Below the pieces are notes generated by a model that was given only the letters and a program-made list of their open reading frames with translations, made no database searches and was not told where the DNA came from. The position numbers were made by a program, and so were the translations under genes. From Gammaproteobacteria bacterium 13_2_20CM_66_19 (GTDB lineage: Bacteria > Pseudomonadota > Gammaproteobacteria > Steroidobacterales > Steroidobacteraceae), in contig MNCZ01000028.1 of assembly GCA_001914695.1 (NCBI GenBank), positions 1 through 57,952 of the forward strand: DNA of 57,952 nt. The letters run 5' to 3'. This document shows, one piece after another, positions 51,237 through 57,952 of this stretch. Positions within the stretch are counted from its first letter, which is position 1, and every line of letters starts with the position of its first letter.

Positions 51237-52325
51237 TCAGGGTTTCGGCGCGGGGCCGCCGCGCGTCAGCGGCAGCCCACCGTCGCTGTTCATGCCCCCG
51301 GTCAGCACGTAAGCATCGAAGCCGCGCTCGACCAGGATGTAGGCGGCGGCGGAGCTGCGCCGGCCGGTATCGCAGTAGGCGACGTAGGGCGTGTTGCGGT
51401 CGAGCGTCGAGAGCTTCAGGCGGATCAGATAGAGCGGCACGTTGACGGCGCCCTCGATGCTGAGCGTCTGGTGCTCGCTCGGCAGGCGCACGTCGAGCCA
51501 GCGGCCGCCGCGCGCGATGATGGCCCGGGCCTGCTCGATCGACACCCACTGCAGCAGCGGCTCGTTCATCAGCTCGCGGAAGTCCTGCTTGTTGAGGCGC
51601 ATCAGGACGCCGTCGGTCATCATGGTGATGGTGGCGTTGCGCTTGGCCTCGGCGATCAGGGCTTCTTCCCCGAAGCTGTCGCCGACGCCGAGCTCGGCGA
51701 GCTTGATGCCGTCGCGGCTCAGCGGCGTCTCGCGCGTCACGGCGCACTTGCCGTTGACGATGATGTAGAAATAGTCGCCTTCATCGCCCTGCTTGATCAC
51801 GACCTCGCCCGCCTTGGAGGGCCGGCGCTGCAGGCGCTGGAAGATCGCCTGGATGTTGGCCGGCGGAATGCGATGAAAGGCGCTGGTCTGCAGGATGGTG
51901 GTCATCCAGTCGTCCGACCCCACGGCTTGCAGCGTCGCCTGCAGCTCCTCGACCTCGTAGGTGCCGGTCTGGTCCCACGTGATCATGACATCGAGCAGGT
52001 CGCTCTCGATCGAGAGGAAGGTGATGTCGTCCACCGCCCGCACCGTGACGCGTCGCGGCAGCTTCGGATAGAGCGGATTGCGGGTCTCGGGCGTGCCGGC
52101 GCGCAGCACCCCGATGTTGCGCTCGTTCTCGTTCACCTCGACGGCACCGCTGACCAGCCAGACGGTGCGCTTGTCGGTGTCGCCCTGGTTGAACAGCACG
52201 CGTCCGGCCGAGAGCGCGCGCACACTGACTTTCTTGGCGAGCGCAGCCAGATTCTCGCGCTTCATCGCATCGAGCGGCGCGAAATTTCTGAGCAATTGAG
52301 CCGACGCTACTTGATCTTCGGCCAT
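51237..52325 (-). CDS. Double cyclic-nucleotide-binding domain plus rhodanese domain protein
   Basis: 362 aa. First cNMP-type domain about residues 10-115 (LSAGRVLFNQGDTDKRTVWLVSGAVEV), without a phosphate-binding cassette. Second domain about 140-255 has EVVIKQGDEGDYFYIIVNGKCAV and a cassette FGEEALIAEAKRNATI, close to the CAP-type cassette, so ligand binding is plausible. The C-terminal rhodanese domain (about 258-355) has active-site Cys318 in YCDTGRRSSAAA. No DNA-binding domain or membrane segment. ATG 52325 has GGGTGGAA upstream. Possibly senses cAMP and handles sulfane sulfur; function not established. Confidence 0.85.
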   Translation of the reverse strand: MAEDQVASAQLLRNFAPLDAMKRENLAALAKKVSVRALSAGRVLFNQGDTDKRTVWLVSGAVEVNENERNIGVLRAGTPETRNPLYPKLPRRVTVRAVDDITFLSIESDLLDVMITWDQTGTYEVEELQATLQAVGSDDWMTTILQTSAFHRIPPANIQAIFQRLQRRPSKAGEVVIKQGDEGDYFYIIVNGKCAVTRETPLSRDGIKLAELGVGDSFGEEALIAEAKRNATITMMTDGVLMRLNKQDFRELMNEPLLQWVSIEQARAIIARGGRWLDVRLPSEHQTLSIEGAVNVPLYLIRLKLSTLDRNTPYVAYCDTGRRSSAAAYILVERGFDAYVLTGGMNSDGGLPLTRGGPAPKP

Positions 52326-52448
52326 TTCCACCCGGTGCCTGGAATTACCCCCGGCGGGGGCCCCGAGGCGCGAAATTATGGTAGCACACGCCTTTTCGCG
52401 CACCGCCGGCGGCTCTCGGGCTGTGACGCCCATCCACGCCGGCCGCGC

Positions 52449-54506
52449 TCAGTCTGTGACGGCCCTCTCGATTGCGTTCCAGCCCGGATCGGGCTGGAAA
52501 CGCTCCCCGTAGCGCGCGCTGAGCTCCTTGAGCCGCGCCACCACCGCCGCCACGCCCCGCGAGCGCGCGTAGCGGAGCGGCCCGCCGCGAAACGGCGCAA
52601 AGCCGGCGCCGAACACCACCGCGGCGTCGACCAGGTCGGCGTCCTCGACGATGCGCTCGCGCAGGCACGCCGCGCACTCGTTCACCAGAATCAGGATCAG
52701 GCGGTCGATCAGATCCGGCGGGGCGGGCGCAGCGGCCCCGGCGGGCTTCACGGCCTTGCCGTCGCGCCAGACGTAGAAGCCTTGCCCGCTCTTGCGACCG
52801 AGCTGCTTCGCGGCGAGGAGCTCCCGGAGCCGGCGCACTTCGACACCCTGGCGACCCAGGCCGCGCGCGATGATCTCGCCGACGTGCGCGGCGACATCGA
52901 GTCCGACGACGTCGATGAGCTCGATCGGGCCCATCGGCATGCCGAAGGCGACGGCCGCCGCATCGATCACGGGAAGGGGCACGCCTTCCTGCGCCGCGAG
53001 CATGGCCTCGTGCATGTAGGGCGTGAGCACGCGATTCACCATGAAGCCCGGCGCGCTGCGGCAGGGGAGCGGCAGCTTGTCGATGCGGCGCGCAAAACCG
53101 GTCGCGGTCTGCACGACCGCGGGGTCGGTGCGCTCGGCGTGCACGATCTCGACGAGCGGCATCTGAGGCACGGGGTTGAAGAAGTGGAGCCCGACGAGGC
53201 GCTCGGGACGGGCGAGCTTCGCCGCCAGAGGCTCCAGCATCAGGCTCGAAGTGTTGGTCGCCAGCAGCGCGCCCGGCTTCATGCGCGGCTCGATTCGCCC
53301 ATACAGCTCCTGCTTGGCCTCGAGACTCTCGAAGATCGCCTCGATCACGACGTCGGCCCGCGCCACCGCGTCGCCGGCGACGTCGGCGGCGAGGCGCCCG
53401 CGCGCGGCGGAGATCTGCGCCGGATCGCGCAGGCGCTTGCCGAAGAGCTCCCGCGCGCGCATCAGCGCCGGCTCGACGAGCTCCATTGCCCGATCCTGCA
53501 AGGTCACCGTGAAGCCGCGCAGCGCCGACCAGGCGGCGATGTCCCCGCCCATGACTCCGGCGCCCACCACGTGCACATGACGGATGTCGGCCCCGCTCCG
53601 GCCGCCCGCGCTCTTCAGCCGGTCCTGCAGCAGAAACACGCGCACGAGGTTGCGGGAGCTCTCGGTGGTGAAAAGCTGGGCGATCGAGCGTGCCTCGGCC
53701 TCCAAGGCCGCATCTCCGTGCGCTCCGTAGCGCGCCCACAGCTCGATGATGGCGTACGGGGCGGGGTAGTGCTCACGCCGTGCGCGCCGCGCAACCTGAC
53801 CCGTCAGCGAGTGCCTGACCAGCGGCCGCAGCGGGGCGCTGCCGAGGAGCCGCTCGACGAGCGGTGCCCGCCGCGGCGGCGGCGCGGGAGCCGCGAGCAG
53901 CAGCTCGCGGGCGGCGCTGCGGAGCTCCGCCTCCGGCACCAGCCGATCGACGAGCCCCAAACGCCGCGCCTTCTCGGCGCGCACGGGCTTGCCCGTCAGC
54001 ATCATCTCCATCGCGGGCCGGACGCCGACCGTGCGTACGCTCCGCACGGTGCCGCCGAAGCCCGGGTGGATGCCGAGCTGCACCTCCGGGAGTCCCAGCG
54101 AGAGTCGGTCGTCCGCCACGCCCACGCGATAGCGGCACGCGAGCGCCAGCTCGAGACCGCCGCCGAGGGCAAAGCCGTGAATGGCCGCGACGCTCGGGCA
54201 GGGGAGCCTCGAGAGGCGATTGAGGACCTCCTGACCGCGATGGATGAGCTCATAGCCGCTCGCGGCGTCCGTGATGCCGGTGAATTCCCTGATGTCGGCG
54301 CCGGCGATAAAGCCGCTCTTCTTCGCCGAGATCACCACCACCCCGCGCGGCCGATCCCGCTCGAGCGCCGCGAGGAGCCCGTCGAGCTCGGCGAGCACGC
54401 CGCTCGAGAGCACGTTGGCCGAGGTTCCCGGCTTGTCGATCGTGAGCCAGGCGAGACCCTCGGCATCGCGCGCCAGCGTCCAGGATCCGCTCGCAATATC
54501 GTTCAT
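52449..54506 (-). CDS. fadJ: Beta-oxidation bifunctional enzyme (enoyl-CoA hydratase / 3-hydroxyacyl-CoA dehydrogenase)
   Basis: 685 aa from ATG 54506, with GGGAGAAG upstream. The crotonase half has ISAKKSGFIAGADIREF, GFALGGGLELALACRYRV and the second catalytic Glu in LGLPEVQLGIHPGFGGT. The dehydrogenase half has VVGAGVMGGDIA, the His in GLHFFNPVPQMPLVEIVHAERT and SAPGFMVNRVLTPYMHEA. FadJ-type rather than FadB by general sequence, but the two are hard to separate. No thiolase gene is adjacent. Electrons from the upstream acyl-CoA dehydrogenase step would pass via EtfAB. Confidence 0.88.
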   Translation of the reverse strand: MNDIASGSWTLARDAEGLAWLTIDKPGTSANVLSSGVLAELDGLLAALERDRPRGVVVISAKKSGFIAGADIREFTGITDAASGYELIHRGQEVLNRLSRLPCPSVAAIHGFALGGGLELALACRYRVGVADDRLSLGLPEVQLGIHPGFGGTVRSVRTVGVRPAMEMMLTGKPVRAEKARRLGLVDRLVPEAELRSAARELLLAAPAPPPRRAPLVERLLGSAPLRPLVRHSLTGQVARRARREHYPAPYAIIELWARYGAHGDAALEAEARSIAQLFTTESSRNLVRVFLLQDRLKSAGGRSGADIRHVHVVGAGVMGGDIAAWSALRGFTVTLQDRAMELVEPALMRARELFGKRLRDPAQISAARGRLAADVAGDAVARADVVIEAIFESLEAKQELYGRIEPRMKPGALLATNTSSLMLEPLAAKLARPERLVGLHFFNPVPQMPLVEIVHAERTDPAVVQTATGFARRIDKLPLPCRSAPGFMVNRVLTPYMHEAMLAAQEGVPLPVIDAAAVAFGMPMGPIELIDVVGLDVAAHVGEIIARGLGRQGVEVRRLRELLAAKQLGRKSGQGFYVWRDGKAVKPAGAAAPAPPDLIDRLILILVNECAACLRERIVEDADLVDAAVVFGAGFAPFRGGPLRYARSRGVAAVVARLKELSARYGERFQPDPGWNAIERAVTD

Positions 54507-54545
54507 GTGCGCTTCTCCCATCGGGAGGCAGGAGTCCCGCGCGGC

Positions 54546-55358
54546 TCAGGCGGCCGAGACGGCGCGCGCGGCGGTGCCGCTCCGGACCTCGAAATCGCAC
54601 ACCAGCGGGCGATGGTCCGAGAGGCGCACGTCCGGCACGCGAAAGTCCGTGACCTCGATGCCCTCGCTCACCAGGATGAAGTCGAGCTCGATGCGCGGCG
54701 TGCGTGCCGGAAAGGACGGCAGGCCCGCAGTATTGGCGCTGCGCAGTCCCGCGGCGCGCATGAAGAGGTAGATCTCGTGCGTGCCCCAGAAGGTATTGAA
54801 GTCGCCCGCGACGATCACGGGCTTCGCCGACTGCAGGATCAGATCGTGGAGCGAGCGCAGCTGGTACTGGCGCTGGCGGAACTTGAGCGACAGGTGCACG
54901 AGGAACACGCACACATCCGAGAGCTCGAGCTCGATGATGAGGCGCTTGATCCCGGTATCGAAGTAGTGGAAGCGCTCGCCGTGCACGTTCGGCGCCGAGA
55001 GGAACGCATTGCCCTGCTTGCGGACGATCGGTATCAGTTGATTTATCGAGCCGGCGCCGTACTTGCACTGGAAGGTGGAGTAGTGGCCGAGCTCACCGGC
55101 GATGTGCTCCGCCTGGTTCACCATCCCGGTGCGGATCGAGCCGGTGTCCACCTCGACGAGTCCGACCACGTCCGGGCTCTCGGAACGGATGAATTCGGCA
55201 ATGCCGCGCAGCACCTTGCGGTTGCTGCGCAGGTAGCCCGCGCCGGGCACCGGCAAATGGAAGGCGGGTCCCGTGCCGGTGGCATAGCGGATGTTGTACA
55301 CGAGCAAGCGCACGGTGGGGAAACTTGACCTCGCGGAGCTCTCGCTGCAGGGCGTCAT
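54546..55358 (-). CDS. Endonuclease/exonuclease/phosphatase (EEP) family hydrolase
   Basis: 270 aa from ATG 55358; GTG 55313 is an alternative starting at LLVYNIRYATG. EEP-fold marks: LLVYNIRY, VGLVEVDTGS (catalytic Glu), HLSLKFRQRQYQL (His), VIVAGDFNTFWGTHEIYL (Asp-Asn) and LDFILVSEGI ... LSDHRPLVCDFE (Asp-His). Nuclease, phosphodiesterase and sphingomyelinase-like activities all occur in the fold. It is divergent from the TIR-like gene with 68 bases between starts. Confidence 0.85.
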   Translation of the reverse strand: MTPCSESSARSSFPTVRLLVYNIRYATGTGPAFHLPVPGAGYLRSNRKVLRGIAEFIRSESPDVVGLVEVDTGSIRTGMVNQAEHIAGELGHYSTFQCKYGAGSINQLIPIVRKQGNAFLSAPNVHGERFHYFDTGIKRLIIELELSDVCVFLVHLSLKFRQRQYQLRSLHDLILQSAKPVIVAGDFNTFWGTHEIYLFMRAAGLRSANTAGLPSFPARTPRIELDFILVSEGIEVTDFRVPDVRLSDHRPLVCDFEVRSGTAARAVSAA

Positions 55359-55426
55359 TCTAGCCTCGGGTCTCGGGGAAATTGCGCGAGTTTCCCTGCG
55401 GGGGCGCTTGTGCGAGACTGCCACTC

Positions 55427-55879
55427 GTGTCGCAGGCCAATCCAGTCCTTATCTTCGTGACCCACTGCTGGGAGAACAGCGACGACTACCTGCGGGTATT
55501 CGAATATCTGGAGAGTCAGCGGAACTTCTTCTATCGCAACTACAGCACCCCCGAGCAGCGCCCGCAGGGCGACAAGGAGGCGCTGCGCGAGAGTCTGCGC
55601 AAGCAGATCGCCCCATCGGAAGCGGTCATCGGGTTGTCGAGCCTGTTCGATGCGCATCAGGAGCTCCTGACCTTCCAGCTGCGCTTCGCGCAGGCGAGTC
55701 ACAAGCCGGTGATCCTCATGAAGCCCTTCGGCGCGCGCAAGGACGTGCCCAAGGCGTTACGGGACCTCGCGAACGAAGTGGTGGACTGGGACGAGCGGGC
55801 GTTGGTGGATGCGATCCGCCGCCAGGCGCGTCATGAGGAGACGACTCGCTGGGATACGATCGAGTTCAAACTGGACTAG
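55427..55879 (+). CDS. TIR-like (MTH538/DUF1863-type) domain protein
   Basis: 150 aa from GTG 55427; a further ATG/GTG start at 55382 would add 15 unlikely residues. The protein is a single flavodoxin-like domain: strand VLIFVTHCW, then SDDYLRVFEYLE and FFYRNYSTPEQRP, matching the FISHsW-sDDY and NYSvP features of DUF1863 proteins. Later QIAPSEAVIGLSSLF, ASHKPVILMKPFG, VPKALRDLANEVVDWDERALVDAI follow the family pattern. The position that usually holds the conserved Glu of the TIR active helix appears to be Gln84 (LTFQLRF). Related domains act in NAD-based immune signalling (for example Thoeris ThsB). Confidence 0.72.
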   Translation: MSQANPVLIFVTHCWENSDDYLRVFEYLESQRNFFYRNYSTPEQRPQGDKEALRESLRKQIAPSEAVIGLSSLFDAHQELLTFQLRFAQASHKPVILMKPFGARKDVPKALRDLANEVVDWDERALVDAIRRQARHEETTRWDTIEFKLD

Positions 55880-55898
55880 AGACTTCCGCAGCGCGCTT

Positions 55899-55934
55899 GA
55901 CCCCACACCGGACCCCACACCGGACCCCACACCG
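55899..55934. repeat. 12-bp tandem repeat, three copies
   Basis: GACCCCACACCG occurs three times without gaps just after the TIR-like gene stop and before the convergent small gene. Likely slippage product; no function assigned. Confidence 0.95.
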
Positions 55935-55943
55935 CGCGTACGG

Positions 55944-56399
55944 CTACGCCTCCGCCGCGTAAAGCGAGATCACGTCCGGCACGCCCTTGCGCGGCTTGGC
56001 GCGTGCTCCGTTGGCGCCGTTCGGAATCGCACCGCTCGGGATCGCGCCGTTGGAACTTGCGCCGTCCGACACCGCCTCCGGCATGGCGAGCACCCTCTCG
56101 ACCAGCGTCGCGCGCGCCACGGCGGCAAACAGCCGCACCACCGCGCAGGCCACTTCGTCGGCATCCTGGTTCGACATCTTGCGCACCGTCGCGCGCACCG
56201 CGTCTTCGCCGGGCAGGGGCCGCTCGCGCGTCAGCGCATCGTGGCAGGCGTGGAGCTCCGCTCGCAGTGCCGCAGGCAGCTCCTCCGGGTTCACGAGCGC
56301 GAGATGGTTGCGATAGGCGTCGGTGAGCCGATCCTTGATGGGGCCCGAACGCGCCAGTGACAGCGCGGCGGCCTCGAACTCTTCCAAAGCAGTGCTCAT
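55944..56399 (-). CDS. Small cytoplasmic protein of unknown function
   Basis: 151 aa from ATG 56399. The first ~110 residues are helical (TALEEFEAAALSLARSGPIKDRLTDAYRNHLALVN, AALRAELHACHDALTRE, DADEVACAVVRLFAAVARATLVERVLAM). A short Gly-Ala-Ile-Pro repeat (NGAIPSGAIPNGANGA) precedes the charged end. No family was recognised. A candidate promoter lies about 130 bases upstream. Confidence 0.6.
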   Translation of the reverse strand: MSTALEEFEAAALSLARSGPIKDRLTDAYRNHLALVNPEELPAALRAELHACHDALTRERPLPGEDAVRATVRKMSNQDADEVACAVVRLFAAVARATLVERVLAMPEAVSDGASSNGAIPSGAIPNGANGARAKPRKGVPDVISLYAAEA

Positions 56400-56764
56400 C
56401 ACTGTCTCGGTGTGAGACGTCTCCTCTGCGTCGAGGTTCGTCGGCACGGGGCCTGCGCGCGGGCGGCGTCGGTTAGTTCTTGTTCTGCCGGGTGACTGTG
56501 GGAATCCAAGCTCGCTCAAGCGGCTACACGCAAAATATAGCTCAGACTCTAGCAAAAACAAGCATTAAGTAATATGGTGCGGCGCGTTTGGCGCGTTTTT
56601 GAGAAATGCATCACTATTGTCTCATAAGGCATTGATGGCCAAAGATTAGCCGTCAGCCGTCAGCCGTCGGGCGGTAGCTGCGCCCGGGCCTGTCAGCCGG
56701 CGATCTCCCGGCACCCGGATCGCCGCCTGCCATCGCGGGCACCAGGCGATCCTGCACCGGGGGC
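56400..56764. other. 365-bp gene-free stretch, AT-rich in part
   Basis: It holds a candidate minus-strand promoter (56534-56561) and a 7-bp repeat AGCCGTC in three perfect tandem copies (56648-56668). The segment 56530-56640 is much more AT-rich than the window average. No gene or RNA was recognised. Confidence 0.6.
56534..56561 (-). promoter_or_regulatory. Candidate promoter for the 151-aa gene
   Basis: On the minus strand TTGTTT (56561-56556), 16-base spacer, TATATT (56539-56534), in an AT-rich patch upstream of the 56399 start. The -10 is good, the -35 weak. Confidence 0.45.
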
Positions 56765-57208
56765 TTAACGCCAGCAGTCGGTGGTGGAAGGCGCGGAGTT
56801 GCGCAGACCTTGGTCGTCGATCGTCAACGTTTGGCACGAGGTATCTTGCGTCTGCGTGCCAGTGGCGGTGGCGGTCGCCTTAAAGGAAGTCGCTATGTTG
56901 CCGGTCGAGCCCGCCGCGACGACAAGGGTATAGAAGCCGTTCGTCGTGGGGGAGGCGAGGCCGAGAGTGGTCACGTTTGTCGTGTAGGCGTTGTTCTGCA
57001 GGAAAAATTTCTCCTCAGCGACCTGGGTGCGCAACAGTGCTGAGGTGGCATCCGTGCGGTTCGCACGCAGCACATAGCGCCGATAGCTCCCAACGGCGAG
57101 CGACGACAAAATAGCGACGATGGCGAGCACCACCATCAGCTCGATCAGCGTCACGCCGCGCATGCGATGCTGCCGCAGGCCCGCCGCAACTTGAGCTCTA
57201 GTTGGCAT
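56765..57208 (-). CDS. pilE: Type IV minor pilin, PilE-like
   Basis: 147 aa. Prepilin leader to Gly18, then VTLIELMVVLAIVAILSSLAVGSYRRYVLRANRTDATSALL, the conserved pilin helix with Glu at mature position 5 and Val instead of the usual Phe at position 1. Two Cys near the end (TSCQTL and TDCWR) could form the D-loop disulfide. It overlaps the upstream pilY1-like gene by 11 bases. It resembles the last gene of fimT-pilV-pilW-pilX-pilY1-pilE operons. Confidence 0.9.
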   Translation of the reverse strand: MPTRAQVAAGLRQHRMRGVTLIELMVVLAIVAILSSLAVGSYRRYVLRANRTDATSALLRTQVAEEKFFLQNNAYTTNVTTLGLASPTTNGFYTLVVAAGSTGNIATSFKATATATGTQTQDTSCQTLTIDDQGLRNSAPSTTDCWR

Positions 57209-57952
57209 CCTGTTCGCTCCATACTGTCTTCTGGCGGCTGTTGAAACTGGCGGGGATGGGCGGAATCTCGGGGCCCACCGTGATCACGGGCTTGCCGTTG
57301 GCGCCCGCGGGGAACAGGAAGGTCACCCCAGGTGCGATGCCTCCCTGCGCCAGCGTGATCCATCGGTCGGCGGTCGCGAGATTGCTCTGATTGCTCAGAT
57401 TGTCAACCGGGCTGCCGTCGAAGACGCTGACCACATAGAGGCGGTTGTTTCCGGCTCCCGGCGTGCACGGGTTGGATGAACCGCTCGCATTCGGGGTGTA
57501 GGTCGTAAACAGGACCTGATCGTTGAACGTGGTCGAGGTCGCCAGTACCTTCTCGCCCACCCAGCTGTTGCTCGGCTGATCGAGCAACAGCTTCCAGCCG
57601 AGCGCGCCCATCGGAATCGTCGGCTGCACGCTGTTAGTGATATCAATGAGATTGGCGTCGGAATCGTGAGTGACCGTGAGCGCGTTGTATTGAGCCTGGG
57701 TCAGCTTGTCGAACGGATGGTAGTCCCGGATCGCATAGAAGCGGTCCTGGATGGTCGTATCCGGCGTTGGGTGCGGCAGACCACCATTCAGCGGATGTCC
57801 CCGGTAGCCCGAGCCGATCGCAAGGTTGAAGAAGGCAGAGGTGCCTCGCACGGTGACCTCGGCGACATCGGGTGGGTTATAGAAGCGGCGGGTCGCTGCT
57901 GCGGTGTGCGTGACGTCGTCATGAGTCCCGAGGGAGGCGATCACGCCACCGG
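57198..57952 (-). CDS. pilY1: PilY1-like type IV pilus tip/biogenesis protein, C-terminal part
   Basis: The frame is open to the window edge, so only about 251 C-terminal residues are seen; the GTG at 57944 is internal. The sequence is beta-rich with PilY1 C-terminal features (FFNLAIGSGYRGHPLN, DRFYAIRDYHPF, GWKLLLDQPSNSWVGEKVLATSTTFNDQVLFTTYTPN, NNRLYVVSVFDGSPV). PilY1 contributes to adhesion and pilus control. Followed by overlapping pilE. Confidence 0.88.
   Translation of the reverse strand, partial: GGVIASLGTHDDVTHTAAATRRFYNPPDVAEVTVRGTSAFFNLAIGSGYRGHPLNGGLPHPTPDTTIQDRFYAIRDYHPFDKLTQAQYNALTVTHDSDANLIDITNSVQPTIPMGALGWKLLLDQPSNSWVGEKVLATSTTFNDQVLFTTYTPNASGSSNPCTPGAGNNRLYVVSVFDGSPVDNLSNQSNLATADRWITLAQGGIAPGVTFLFPAGANGKPVITVGPEIPPIPASFNSRQKTVWSEQDAN

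Noticed and set aside
51471-55328. 1285-codon open frame on the plus strand
   Set aside because: It is antisense to the cNMP-rhodanese, FadJ-like and EEP genes, which have clear motifs. High GC removes stop codons from the opposite frames, and the product is low-complexity His/Arg/Gly-rich.
55899-55934. Three-copy 12-mer as a CRISPR fragment
   Set aside because: Copies are adjacent with no spacers and no cas genes are nearby.

Overview
The window is very GC-rich bacterial DNA, densely packed, with many stop/start overlaps (ATGA, GTGA) and long antisense shadow frames. The gene sets point to a gammaproteobacterium near Xanthomonadales/Steroidobacterales/Nevskiales: fabD-fabG-acpP-fabF-pabB-pabC-mltG-tmk-holB-pilZ, exbB with two exbD genes, a type II secretion operon with a rhombosortase beside it, and a SAM-I type leader before metX-metB. 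Genus cannot be fixed from sequence alone.

Layout. 1-1888: 5'-truncated amidohydrolase. 1900-4500: SAM-I riboswitch, then overlapping metX and metB. 4475-11446 (minus): one branched-chain amino acid operon, ilvC-leuA-ilvE-leuC-leuD-leuB, preceded by a promoter, a 43-residue leucine-rich leader peptide (shorter than the usual gene-calling cutoff) and a complete-looking attenuator. 11512-14537: MFS transporter and ilvD. 14719-18281: TonB/ExbB/ExbD/ExbD2/TPR cluster, in which the tonB-like gene is interrupted by a 62-bp-armed palindrome that creates an in-frame stop. 18330-20506: peroxiredoxin, and etfBA on the minus strand. 20686-25675: oligopeptide-type ABC transporter (two permeases, one fused double ATPase, no binding protein) and an AlaA-like aminotransferase. 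25687-31651: an AddB-like nuclease and AddA-like helicase-nuclease pair.

31652-35043 looks different in base composition and holds two unrecognised exported proteins and a secreted di-heme oxidoreductase; it is the best candidate for an undescribed accessory unit. 35081-40873 (minus) is gspGHIJKLMN without gspCDEF. 40956-41564 is a divergent rhombosortase. 41604-50447 is the fatty-acid/folate/murein/replication housekeeping run. 50486-54506 (minus) carries two small helical proteins that may be paralogs, a double cyclic-nucleotide-binding plus rhodanese protein, and a FadJ-like beta-oxidation enzyme. 54546-55879 is a divergent pair: an EEP-family hydrolase and a TIR-like (DUF1863-type) protein. 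55944-57952 holds a small unknown protein, a type IV minor pilin and the C-terminal part of a PilY1-like protein that runs off the window.

How the parts work together: the first 14.5 kb is amino-acid biosynthesis controlled by cis-acting RNA, with methionine under SAM sensing and leucine under ribosome-stalling attenuation. Most of the rest serves envelope functions: TonB energy transduction, peptide uptake, T2SS, pili and cell-wall lysis. All calls rest on reading the sequence and recalling family motifs; no database search was run. No tRNA, rRNA, CRISPR array, transposase or integrase was recognised.
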